IMG/VR virus record: IMGVR_UViG_3300042447_000507
Span: 1 to 44,245 of that record
Origin: a virus
Length of the DNA stretch: 44,245 bases
Direction: 5' to 3' (one strand)
Made by a program: the position numbers and the translations under genes. This document shows positions 30,790 through 38,783 of the stretch, in pieces. The notes below the pieces were generated by a model. It ran no database searches, was not told where the DNA came from, and was given only the letters and a program-made list of their open reading frames with translations. Numbering within the stretch: position 1 is the stretch's first letter; each line of letters starts with the position of its first letter.

Positions 30790-31597
30790 AATTAGCGCCT
30801 ATTGAAACGATATAAGGCGTGGTTTTGCTGTATCCATTCTCTATATCAGATATATCATAAGTATAACTAGTTCTAAACTTCGTAGCAAATGCAAATACAT
30901 CAGTAACATTGTATTGAATAGTAGTACCGAAGTAAGTAGTCAAGTTAGTTCTATTCCAAAACCAGATATCTAAATAATCTTCCGAGTCCTCTAAATGTTT
31001 AAAGTGGGTTCTAAGAGATGACAACATAAAGATCTCAGGTCTTGCCACCCATCTTCCTGCTTGAAACTCTTTCATTCCTAAGAGCATGACACTGAACTTA
31101 GTCTGGAAGCCTGCCGGGATGTAAGTATCAAGGAATTGAAACCCGTCCCAGCTATTATCCTTCACAAACAAAGTGTACCCTAGCTTGTAGCTACTCTTCT
31201 GGTAAGTCTGATTAAGGAAAGGAGTAACTGAAATTGTATTCACTCCTACATCACTCCCTCCTATCGTGAGGCTGTATGTGTTGGTTCTAAGCAGGCCGTT
31301 AGGGAATTCTTTCTCTCTGATGTAGTTGTAGCCGAACTTAGTAAAATTAAATGAAGGAGTCCTTGAAAGGAAGAACCCGTTGGTGTGATTCTTATTCTTA
31401 AGCTGGTAGGCGAGATTATAGCTGAAGATACTAAACTGACCTAGGAACCCGAAGGATAGGCTTGAACTACTAATGATGTCGTTATCAAGATCAACGTACT
31501 GAATTGAAGTCCACTCCGAGACTGATTCAGAGCCCTCTTGGGTAGTCTGGGCAAAGACATTGAAAGGTATTAAGATGAGTAGTAAAAATTTTTTCAT
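30779..31597 (-). CDS. Outer-membrane beta-barrel protein
   Basis: The product has a signal peptide (MKKFLLLILIPFNVFAQ) and about 250 residues of alternating amphipathic strands ending in Phe (IVSIGANYDF), typical of outer-membrane barrels. The strands include FLGQFSIFSYNLAYQL and FAFATKFRTSYTYD. It sits between the lectin gene and the Gly/Ser-rich gene with overlaps of 11 and 4 nt, so the three are made together. Confidence 0.8.
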   Translation of the reverse strand: MKKFLLLILIPFNVFAQTTQEGSESVSEWTSIQYVDLDNDIISSSSLSFGFLGQFSIFSYNLAYQLKNKNHTNGFFLSRTPSFNFTKFGYNYIREKEFPNGLLRTNTYSLTIGGSDVGVNTISVTPFLNQTYQKSSYKLGYTLFVKDNSWDGFQFLDTYIPAGFQTKFSVMLLGMKEFQAGRWVARPEIFMLSSLRTHFKHLEDSEDYLDIWFWNRTNLTTYFGTTIQYNVTDVFAFATKFRTSYTYDISDIENGYSKTTPYIVSIGANYDF

Positions 31598-33141
31598 AAC
31601 AGTATTTTTGTTCCTGTTGATATCTGGTAATTAAGTATTTCTGCATTCCATTGATAAGCTCCTGAGAATGAAATACTCCATTTGAACTTATCAGTTAATT
31701 TAAAATCTATGTTAGCTAGAGGTACTAGTAGCATTCCTGAACTGTACCACTGACCTTGGTAGTAGAAGATATAAGGTGAATATACGCCCAACAGCATTAC
31801 GTTTCCACCTATTGATTTTCCTCCTTTAAAGTTTGTAAATCCTCCTCCGACTATGGACCAGTTCCGGAACCAGCTCTTCCCCAGCTGCCCGGCAGTAAAA
31901 TTAGTACCCAACATCATTGTAGCAGGTCCTGCTTTTTGAGCTGCTAGAGCTGTGGTTGTATTAAACCAATCGGTCTTAAAGTTAGTCATCACCGAATTGG
32001 AGAATACCCCCATAAACCCTTTAGCTTTATAAGAACCATATAGAGTAGTATTCAGAACATTCTCACCGGTAGTGTAATTCAGATTAACTCCTTTGATAAA
32101 GTTTTGCTTGGTATTGACATGGGTGATGGAGGAGTTGAACCTAAAATTATCCTGACCCGTGTCCCTGATGTTGCCGGAGTTTCTGATGGCGACAAAGTCA
32201 CCGGAGCCTATGAGAGCTCCTCTACCTACTTTCTCTTGCCTGCTTTTTTGCTTTTGACCTCCGCCGCCGCTTTTACCACCACCATTGCCATTTGACGAGC
32301 TTTCAGACTCCCCACCTGATGCTGAGGTTGTGTTTTCTTGCCCACCGACTGCTCCTGATTCCGTACCACCGCCCTCAGTCGAGCCTCCTCCTCCTGAAGA
32401 TGGAATAGATCCTCCTCCGCCTTCACCCTGACCGGAGGAAGGTTGACCTGATCCCGAACCACCCGATCCCGAACCGCCTGAGCCTGAGCCGCCTGAAGAA
32501 CCAGAGCCTCCAGTTCCTGAACCTCCTCCGGAACCTCCGCCAGAACCCGAGCCAGAGCCACCGCCACCAGTACTACCGCTACCGCCACTCCCACCAGTGC
32601 TCCCTCCACTGCCTGTAGAGCCTGTTCCGGAGCTACCGGAGCTAGACCCAGAACTACTACCGCCATTCCCAGAACTACTAGAGCTGCTACCAGAAGAATT
32701 CGAACCATTGTCATTATTATTTGTATTTGAAGTTCCACCACCTGCTACACCTCCGCCCGGAATAGCGGATGATCCTATGTTCCCGCCTAGACTGGCGGCG
32801 ATACTAACTATGCCTGATACGTTATTGACCGTATTAGTGCCAATAGCTGCATTTGATCCTGTTGTGATAGTACCCCCGCCTCCAGCGCAGGGGTTACTTC
32901 CTGCAGGCACACTTGCATTAACACTTTGTACCCAAAGCTCGAAGGCTCCGGCCTGTAGCTGGGCTGCTGTAAAAGTATTGTATTGTCCGGCATAAAAGAG
33001 CGTTACAGAGCCTGATGGCTGGGTAATGGTAACAGAGTTAAGTATTCCTGTGCAAGGATCGGTGTAGGTATAGATATACTGACTATACCCTTTGAACCAT
33101 GCAATTAGAAATATTAACGCTATTTTCCATTTACCATCCAT
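31594..33141 (-). CDS. Gly/Ser-rich secreted protein with barrel-like C-terminus
   Basis: A signal-like start (KIALIFLIAWFKGYS) is followed by a short beta domain with two Cys, then about 180 residues of Gly/Ser repeats (about 125-305). The C-terminal 190 residues are amphipathic strands (GVNLNYTTGENVLNTTLYGS, FKWSISFSGAYQWNA) ending in Leu-Leu, like an outer-membrane barrel. The Gly/Ser region probably forms a flexible linker or surface-exposed stalk. The other long frames through this GC-rich repeat region are shadows. Confidence 0.75.
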   Translation of the reverse strand: MDGKWKIALIFLIAWFKGYSQYIYTYTDPCTGILNSVTITQPSGSVTLFYAGQYNTFTAAQLQAGAFELWVQSVNASVPAGSNPCAGGGGTITTGSNAAIGTNTVNNVSGIVSIAASLGGNIGSSAIPGGGVAGGGTSNTNNNDNGSNSSGSSSSSSGNGGSSSGSSSGSSGTGSTGSGGSTGGSGGSGSTGGGGSGSGSGGGSGGGSGTGGSGSSGGSGSGGSGSGGSGSGQPSSGQGEGGGGSIPSSGGGGSTEGGGTESGAVGGQENTTSASGGESESSSNGNGGGKSGGGGQKQKSRQEKVGRGALIGSGDFVAIRNSGNIRDTGQDNFRFNSSITHVNTKQNFIKGVNLNYTTGENVLNTTLYGSYKAKGFMGVFSNSVMTNFKTDWFNTTTALAAQKAGPATMMLGTNFTAGQLGKSWFRNWSIVGGGFTNFKGGKSIGGNVMLLGVYSPYIFYYQGQWYSSGMLLVPLANIDFKLTDKFKWSISFSGAYQWNAEILNYQISTGTKILL

Positions 33142-33871
33142 ACTGCTCCATGCGCTTGACGAGGTTTACAGTCGCAACCTCTAACGCACGTTGTGTAGCA
33201 ACGCCAACTGTTGAACCATCAAACCCCATCTGAGGATTCTTAAAGAAGCCCTCACCAACTTGGGTTGAAGTTCCTTGACCTGAAGCCACAATATACTGTC
33301 CGTTATCCACATTTACCATTCGGATCTGAATGCCGATGATAGTAGTATTGGTCTTATTTGTTTTACCTTTATCGTAAGTCTCAGCATATGATACAGAGAA
33401 GTCATAGATCTCAGCATACACAACATACTTAGGAACGGCAATGCCTTCCATTGTAAGTTGAGTCTTGCCATTTGAAAGTCCGTTTAGTTCAGTCTCCCAA
33501 GCATCAAGCATCTGATTCTGAATTGCTTCTTTCTCTTCAGCGTAAGTAAAGCGACCGGTCTGTTCGAAGTTCTCAATGATTCTATTCGATACACCCATAC
33601 CCACTCTCTTGTCTCTTAACTCAGGGAACATATCCCAAAGCTCTTTATTGACATTAAGCTTAGATAGCTGCACTACCTGCTTCTGACCGGTAAAGGCTGG
33701 AAGAGTATTTAGAGCTTCTGCTTTCTCAAACTCGGCTGTATACTGTTGTACACCTACAGAAGATTTACATGAGGTCGCTAACGTACCTACAACTAACATT
33801 CCACCTACAACCAGAAGTACCCCTATAGGAGCGAAAATCTTTTCCATAATCTCGTCTCTTCTAGTTCTCAT
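33131..33871 (-). CDS. csgG: CsgG-family outer-membrane secretion lipoprotein
   Basis: The N-terminus has a hydrophobic segment and a lipobox (LATSC, Cys35). VGMGVSNRIIENFEQTGRFT, AVPKYVVYAEIYDFSV, IGIQIRMVNVDNGQYIVASG and VATQRALEVATVNLVKRM match the CsgG fold. CsgG forms a nonameric pore that exports curli subunits. The product is slightly shorter than bacterial CsgG. It sits upstream of the Gly/Ser-rich, barrel and lectin genes. The symbol is used for family level only. An alternative start at 33847 removes the charged first eight residues. Confidence 0.78.
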   Translation of the reverse strand: MRTRRDEIMEKIFAPIGVLLVVGGMLVVGTLATSCKSSVGVQQYTAEFEKAEALNTLPAFTGQKQVVQLSKLNVNKELWDMFPELRDKRVGMGVSNRIIENFEQTGRFTYAEEKEAIQNQMLDAWETELNGLSNGKTQLTMEGIAVPKYVVYAEIYDFSVSYAETYDKGKTNKTNTTIIGIQIRMVNVDNGQYIVASGQGTSTQVGEGFFKNPQMGFDGSTVGVATQRALEVATVNLVKRMEQYGW

Positions 33872-34251
33872 TACTTACCGGCGTTCTGGTCTTCTCTCTG
33901 CTTTTTAAGGCGAGCCATTCTTTCGGCTGGAGTTTCTTTCTTCTCTTCAGCTGGAGCTGCTGGAGCTGGTGCTGCTGCTTGAGCTGGTACTTCACGAACA
34001 GTCTCTTTGATGATAGTAGTACCACCACCGGAGTTGTTCTGCTGCTGGGTATTGTTGTTCTCAAGGTTAACGATAACTGGAGCCGGGGCAGGAGCTACCT
34101 GCTCAGTTTTAGTCTCCTCTTCATCCTCAATACCTAACAAGCTATTAATGTGAGTAGTAGCCCAGATACCAATACCTGTTACAGCTGTACCTAATACTCC
34201 TAGGACTGTCTTCTTTACGCTAGACATTCCGCCTTCTTGTTCTTCACTCAT
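33871..34251 (-). CDS. Single-pass membrane protein with Pro/Ala-rich tail
   Basis: The 126-residue protein has one hydrophobic helix (about residues 13-32, VKKTVLGVLGTAVTGIGIWA) followed by an acidic stretch, a Pro/Ala-rich linker (PAPAPV, APAPAAPAEEKKE) and a basic helical end. The layout suggests an inner-membrane anchor reaching into the periplasm. It is linked to the CsgG-like gene by a TAATG overlap. No family is recognised. Confidence 0.68.
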   Translation of the reverse strand: MSEEQEGGMSSVKKTVLGVLGTAVTGIGIWATTHINSLLGIEDEEETKTEQVAPAPAPVIVNLENNNTQQQNNSGGGTTIIKETVREVPAQAAAPAPAAPAEEKKETPAERMARLKKQREDQNAGK

Positions 34252-34256
34252 GACTT

Positions 34257-36191
34257 TTAGAATTTAATTAATTTGTAAACTTTATCTCTGTCGTTCATAA
34301 CCAGTCTTACGAAGTAAGTACCTTTTGGTAAATCACCCAGGTAGATTCCTTTGTATTGGAAGCCTAGATCTGTTTGATTAATTTTTTCAGCCTTTAGGAT
34401 TTGACCTTGCATGTTTGCAATCACCATAGTTAGAGGCTGCTTATCTTCTGTGTAGAATTCTGCTATAGCCCATCCACCGGTCATATCCGATACTGGGTTA
34501 GGGTATACGTGGAAGCCGTAGATCTTCTCCGTTGTAATAGGATCTAGAGTAGCTCTTCCGTTGATGATCGAACCATCGTTAAGAGAAGGCTTAACTGATA
34601 GGTCATCTGCTTTTTCGTTACCAGCTGCTTTGTCGAAGATTCTTAGAGGAGCTGAAGTCCATCCTAGGATTGATTTAACTCTAAAGCGGAATGTAAATGC
34701 ATTGCTCATTGCTTCTAGCACTGCAGGGTTCATCTTATCTTCGTGACCGGCCCAGAACACTCTGCCTTTCTCTACACTAATAAGACTGGTCCATTTAGCT
34801 GCTACTGGTCCTGCTTCGATTGAGATGAACTCAAAGATGTTGGTGTCGTATTCAAAGCCCATCTGAGCTGCTCCAATCTTGTTACCGAATGTGTACATAG
34901 TAACTGGAACGTCAACGAAGTTGTCTGCAGTAAGTACTAGCTTAGGGAATCTAAACTGAACTGTGTCAGGCTTGTTTGACATATAGACTGCTGGGTCTAG
35001 AACGTATTCTGTGATACCGCCTCCGGCTGGGTTGATCTTAGCAAGGATTGTTGCTGGATTGTTGTAGCCGGTTGTTGTAGCGTCACCAACTACGTAGATG
35101 TAAGGATTGATTGAGTCTAGACTATTAACAATAGTATCGATTGCGTATCTTCTAGGAGTAGTAGCCCAGTTAGGAGCTCCGGTAGCTAGAGTTGCAGGAT
35201 CGTACTCACCAGGCCATAATGTTGCAACGTTGTTTACTCCTGTAAATAATCCACTCCAGGTAGTTGACTGAAGAGCTAATCTATTGAATACGGCAAAGCC
35301 GTCAGAGATAGTTACTGTCTGTGATTGGTTGATATCACCTTCGTACCACTCTATACCTGCTAAAGTATCTTGGCCGGTAACGTGGTTGGCTAATTTATAG
35401 GCGTCTGTGATTGAGATTGCACCACCGTCAGACATTGAGTCAGTCTGAGCAGCGATCTTAAGATGCCAGTAGTTTGTATCAAGAGGGTGAGTAAACTCTA
35501 CTAGACCTGCTGCATTAGTTGAATCAGAAGAGATTGGCTGCCAAGTTGCAAGAGGAGTTGACTTGAGTCTCTTTGCAGCTGAGAACCAAACTCCTTGAGC
35601 TGGTGATCCGTCTGCGTTCTTAGCTCTGACTGGGAAAGTCATCGGAGTCATTTGGAATGCACCTCCGTAGTTGAATAAGGTTAGAGTAACGTCGGTACCG
35701 CTACCAACTGTTGCAAGGTTGGTGTAGGAGCTGGCTCCTGTGATGGCCATTGAGTTAGTAACTCCTTTGTAGTTAGATCCGTGATTAAGTCTTAACTTAA
35801 ACATCGCACCATCATTCCAGTCATAGGAAGTATTGGTACCGGTGTAAGTTGCTACAACGTTGATATACCCGCTAGCATTTACATCGAAGTAAGATCCGTA
35901 CTTATCTGATACCGACTGTGCTGTTGGACCCCAGAACATGGTAGCTCCAGAGAATTTAGTATTGTCGTAAAACAATCTAAACTGGACAGCTTTAACTGGT
36001 GTTGCAGTTGGGTTAGCAAAGTGTACGTAGATATCGGTGTAGGTGGCCGGGTGATTAGCCAGAGTAAACAAAGTATCTACTAGAATGTAAGGAGTAGATG
36101 AGTTAGGAGCTGGTAGGATCTCATTAGCACCATTCTGTGCTTGAGCTGTTAATCCTAAAATTGCAGCGAGTACTACAAAGATTTTTTTCAT
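34257..36191 (-). CDS. T9SS-sorted protein with cohesin- and dockerin-like modules
   Basis: I start at MKKIFVVLAAILGLTAQAQ, a signal peptide; the longer frame only adds 12 residues. Two cohesin-like beta-sandwich regions (about 30-170 and 390-510, ending FTFRFRVKS) flank a dockerin-like pair (SITDAYKLANHV, GDINQSQTVTISDGFAVFNR). The last 85 residues, from YPNPVSD to LPKGTYFVRLVMNDRDKVYK, form a type A T9SS sorting domain. Such proteins cross the outer membrane by T9SS and are anchored or released. The phage would depend on a host T9SS. Confidence 0.82.
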   Translation of the reverse strand: MKKIFVVLAAILGLTAQAQNGANEILPAPNSSTPYILVDTLFTLANHPATYTDIYVHFANPTATPVKAVQFRLFYDNTKFSGATMFWGPTAQSVSDKYGSYFDVNASGYINVVATYTGTNTSYDWNDGAMFKLRLNHGSNYKGVTNSMAITGASSYTNLATVGSGTDVTLTLFNYGGAFQMTPMTFPVRAKNADGSPAQGVWFSAAKRLKSTPLATWQPISSDSTNAAGLVEFTHPLDTNYWHLKIAAQTDSMSDGGAISITDAYKLANHVTGQDTLAGIEWYEGDINQSQTVTISDGFAVFNRLALQSTTWSGLFTGVNNVATLWPGEYDPATLATGAPNWATTPRRYAIDTIVNSLDSINPYIYVVGDATTTGYNNPATILAKINPAGGGITEYVLDPAVYMSNKPDTVQFRFPKLVLTADNFVDVPVTMYTFGNKIGAAQMGFEYDTNIFEFISIEAGPVAAKWTSLISVEKGRVFWAGHEDKMNPAVLEAMSNAFTFRFRVKSILGWTSAPLRIFDKAAGNEKADDLSVKPSLNDGSIINGRATLDPITTEKIYGFHVYPNPVSDMTGGWAIAEFYTEDKQPLTMVIANMQGQILKAEKINQTDLGFQYKGIYLGDLPKGTYFVRLVMNDRDKVYKLIKF

Positions 36192-36265
36192 AGAGGGTCG
36201 TAAGTTATGTTTAAATTCCAAAAACAATTACCTACAACAATTCCATTATAAATATAAACAGGAAG

Positions 36266-36282
36266 AGGGACCAGAAGTCCCT
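36266..36282 (-). terminator. Terminator after zinc-ribbon gene group
   Basis: AGGGAC and GTCCCT pair around a 5-nt loop with CTTCCTGTTTATA following on the minus strand. A TATATTTAT -7-like element follows at 36248-36256, but no TTG lies 20 nt upstream of it. Confidence 0.6.
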
Positions 36283-36307
36283 TTCCTAATTAAAGTATAC
36301 CTTACGC

Positions 36308-36409
36308 TTACTCTTCTTCTTCAGAGTGGTCGTTGTAGATGGATTCTTGCATTCCATCGTACATCCATACCGGCTCGTTGAAGTGAACGCTAATCTGTAC
36401 TGCTTTCAT
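36308..36409 (-). CDS. Tiny acidic protein, 33 aa
   Basis: The frame begins MKAVQISVHFNEPVWMYDGM and ends SEEEE. It overlaps the end of the zinc-ribbon gene by 20 nt. No family is recognised. The evidence is limited to the open frame and context. Confidence 0.45.
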   Translation of the reverse strand: MKAVQISVHFNEPVWMYDGMQESIYNDHSEEEE

Positions 36410-36632
36410 CTCCCCCCAGGTCTTTTAGTTCTTTAGGCAAGAACTCTGTATTGACGTGTCCGCATGACTTGCATGCAAAGACTGGGATTGGGAGGTAGGA
36501 TGTTTGACCTGTGCCGGTTAGTAGCCCTGATACCTTGCGGATGTGTAGTGCCTGCTCGAAGTAAATACCTCCGCACTTCTCACACTCTACCGGAAGGGTT
36601 TGATCCAGACTTACATTTAAGTTCTGATTCAC
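36390..36632 (-). CDS. Zinc-ribbon protein, 80 aa
   Basis: CEKCGGIYFEQALHIRKVSG and ACKSCGHVNTEF give two CxxC knuckles about 37 residues apart, a zinc-ribbon fold. SGLLTGTGQTSYLPIPVFAC is the loop between them. I have the impression of similar proteins in tailed-phage structural regions. The role is unknown; its start overlaps the stop of gene 36632-36928. Confidence 0.65.
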   Translation of the reverse strand: MNQNLNVSLDQTLPVECEKCGGIYFEQALHIRKVSGLLTGTGQTSYLPIPVFACKSCGHVNTEFLPKELKDLGGDESSTD

Positions 36633-36928
36633 TACTTACTAGCTTTGCGACCTTTAGTAGCAGTTCTCTTAGGAGCAGGCTTAGCTACAGCTGCAGTCTC
36701 TGCAGGAGCATTTTTTTTTGCAACTGGTTTACGACCACGGCGTGGCTTACCTGCAGCAGCTTCAGCAACGTCAGAAGCTTGTTTAGCTACCTCTTTTGCA
36801 GCGGCAACTACATCTTTTACTTCTTCCTTTACTCTTTCAACTCTCTCTTGAACTTGCTCGACTTTCTCAACAATCTTCTCGTCAATAGTAGTCTTACCTA
36901 ACAACCAATTCCAAAAACGTTTTAACAT
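36632..36928 (-). CDS. Coiled-coil protein with basic AT-hook tail
   Basis: The 98-residue protein starts MLKRFWNWLLGKTTIDEKIV, an amphipathic aromatic helix, followed by a coiled coil (VEQVQERVERVKEEVKDVVA). The last 40 residues are Lys/Ala/Pro-rich with an AT-hook-like PRRGRKP (about 62-68), like a histone H1 tail. It could link a membrane or virion surface to DNA. That role is speculative. The promoter lies at 36950-36980. Confidence 0.7.
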   Translation of the reverse strand: MLKRFWNWLLGKTTIDEKIVEKVEQVQERVERVKEEVKDVVAAAKEVAKQASDVAEAAAGKPRRGRKPVAKKNAPAETAAVAKPAPKRTATKGRKASK

Positions 36929-36949
36929 AGTTTTGACTTTTTATTTTAT

Positions 36950-36980
36950 ATAAATATATAAAGATTTACTTTTCGTTCAA
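36950..36980 (-). promoter_or_regulatory. Promoter-like element for gene 36632-36928
   Basis: TTG (36978-36980), 19 nt and TATATTTAT (36950-36958) lie on the minus strand in AT-rich DNA. The spacing differs by 1 nt from the other elements. Confidence 0.5.
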
Positions 36981-36988
36981 ACTTTTTT

Positions 36989-38779
36989 TTAAAGAGCATA
37001 CCAAGTAGTTCCATCCCACATATAAGGTCTAGGAGGAACACTGCTGGATACTGCAAATGAGCCTACAGGTGCTCCTATCGGAAGTACAGAAGTTGGCTGA
37101 AGTGTAAGTACCTTTCCTAAGGTTATGAATATATCAGTTGCAAAGCTAGCACTATCCGGGCTATTAACTCTAAGCGATCCAGCTCCGTTAACAACTACTT
37201 CGTAGATAAATGGTCCACCTGAAGGACCGTCTGAGATTCTAAACTCACTTGCACCTGTTCCAGGCTGTATTCTAAGCTCATTATTAGCTCCGAGTGTGAT
37301 AACTCTATCTCCTGTTAATGTTCCGTTTGAATTGTAGAGGTTAGGAGCATGTGAAGCACTAGCTACTGTAAGTTTTGAAGCAGTTACGTAACCTAATAGA
37401 CCTTGTGTGCCTGAAATACCGGTTAAGTCATACCCTGCAACATACCCATAATTAGCTTCACTGAGGTTATTAAAAGTTACTCTATCAGATCCACTAACAG
37501 TAAAGAAAGCGTTAGTATTATTAAATTTTAGAGCATTAGTACTAAGGTTAACTTCTCTTGCTGCTGTTAAAGTACCGTCTGAATTATATAAATTAGGAGC
37601 AAACGAAGCACTAGGTACAGATACTAGAGTAATACTTTCTGTAGTTCCGTCTCCTTGGTTGAAAGTAATGACGTTGCTGCTTATTGAAGACGAGTAGTAG
37701 AATGAACCTGTCCTAGCATTTGTAACGTAAGAACCTGTAGCAGCTTCTAAGCTACCAAGTCTAGTGTTGGCTGAGCCTGAGAAGCTATTTAATGCATTAA
37801 TACTTATTTGAGCTGAGCCTGAGAAAATATTTAATCCGGTAATGCTTGTTTGAGCTGAGCCTGAGAAAGTATTTAATCCGGTAATGCTTGTTTGAGCTGA
37901 GCCTGTAAAGTTGTTAAGAGCTGTAATGTCTGTTGCTGATGTAGATCCTGTATTGATTGTAACAGTTACGGCTGACCCTACGTTAGTAGCAGTAACAGCA
38001 TTACCTACGAAATCAAAGGTTCTTGCATTCTCAGTTAACACAGTACCTTCATTAGATGCTGTGATAGCGAAACCACCACCACCACCTCCGGCAAGTCCGG
38101 ATAGGTCTAGGTTGTAGGTATTGGTACTACTATGTAATGTTAATGCGGAAGTTGTACTGTTGTAAGAACCGCTGTATAGGAATGAACCTGTTTGGGTAGC
38201 ATAAACGTAGGAATCTCTAGTTAAATCTAATGTTATACAGTAGTCATCAGACGCAGTAGTTCCAATAACTGCGTTAACCAATACGTTAATTGAACCTACT
38301 CCAAAGCCTCCTGGAACTTGGTTAACTGTACCCTTAATATAGTTTTTATCATCTACGTAGACTATCATTTTATCTCCAACTTTGTAGGCTAGATTTTCAC
38401 CGAACAGGCCATTTAAAGTACTGCCTGTAGGAACAAATTGGAGATTAAGAATACCTGCGTTGTATCCATCGTACGTAAAGCCGTTAACAATACATCTATC
38501 AAATAAATGATTTACAGTAGTGCCGCCACCGCTTCCACTTCCAAACTCTATCCAGTTAGAACCAGTATTCCAGTTAGATACACTGCTTCCTTTAAACCCG
38601 TAAAACTTACCGGATCCAGAATCAAATACTATCGTACCCACATTCCTCTTATCGGAAGGTATACTTCCAGTATTGTTAATAGAAGCTAGAGGGTATGCAG
38701 TTCCTTTTAAAGAAGTAGCATCAACTAACGGGTAGTTAGTGTTGTTATTTTCTAGAATGTCAGGAAAAAATATAGCCAT
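36989..38779 (-). CDS. Tail-fibre-like virion protein with tandem repeats
   Basis: The 596-residue product starts MAIFFPDILENNNTNYPLVD, with no signal peptide, and is rich in Ser, Thr, Asn and Gly, as is typical of phage fibres. The segment FDSGSGKFYGFKGSSVSNWN and the end PPRPYMWDGTTWYAL are common features of phage fibre proteins. Four 14-residue repeats (near TSITGLNTFSGSAQ) occur in the middle. It shares style and part of the SSNVxTFxxGDGT motif with 38784-39806. Receptor binding is likely but inferred. Confidence 0.72.
   Translation of the reverse strand: MAIFFPDILENNNTNYPLVDATSLKGTAYPLASINNTGSIPSDKRNVGTIVFDSGSGKFYGFKGSSVSNWNTGSNWIEFGSGSGGGTTVNHLFDRCIVNGFTYDGYNAGILNLQFVPTGSTLNGLFGENLAYKVGDKMIVYVDDKNYIKGTVNQVPGGFGVGSINVLVNAVIGTTASDDYCITLDLTRDSYVYATQTGSFLYSGSYNSTTSALTLHSSTNTYNLDLSGLAGGGGGGFAITASNEGTVLTENARTFDFVGNAVTATNVGSAVTVTINTGSTSATDITALNNFTGSAQTSITGLNTFSGSAQTSITGLNIFSGSAQISINALNSFSGSANTRLGSLEAATGSYVTNARTGSFYYSSSISSNVITFNQGDGTTESITLVSVPSASFAPNLYNSDGTLTAAREVNLSTNALKFNNTNAFFTVSGSDRVTFNNLSEANYGYVAGYDLTGISGTQGLLGYVTASKLTVASASHAPNLYNSNGTLTGDRVITLGANNELRIQPGTGASEFRISDGPSGGPFIYEVVVNGAGSLRVNSPDSASFATDIFITLGKVLTLQPTSVLPIGAPVGSFAVSSSVPPRPYMWDGTTWYAL
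37768..37935. repeat. Four 42-bp tandem repeats in the fibre gene
   Basis: Units start at 37768, 37810, 37852 and 37894. The middle two are nearly identical, and all share a GAGCTGAGCCTGAGAAA-like core. They encode the 14-residue repeats. Copy number could change by slippage or recombination. Confidence 0.8.
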
Positions 38780-38783
38780 GATC

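Noticed and set aside
32226-32741. 171-residue frame inside the Gly/Ser-rich gene
   Set aside because: It is a shifted frame of the same repeats (Val/Ala/Glu-rich artefact), lies wholly within gene 31594-33141 and has no start context.
36464-36901. Plus-strand frames opposite zinc-ribbon and AT-hook genes
   Set aside because: All plus-strand frames mirror minus-strand genes with better composition, motifs and start context. No plus-strand gene in the window has a promoter or coupled neighbour.
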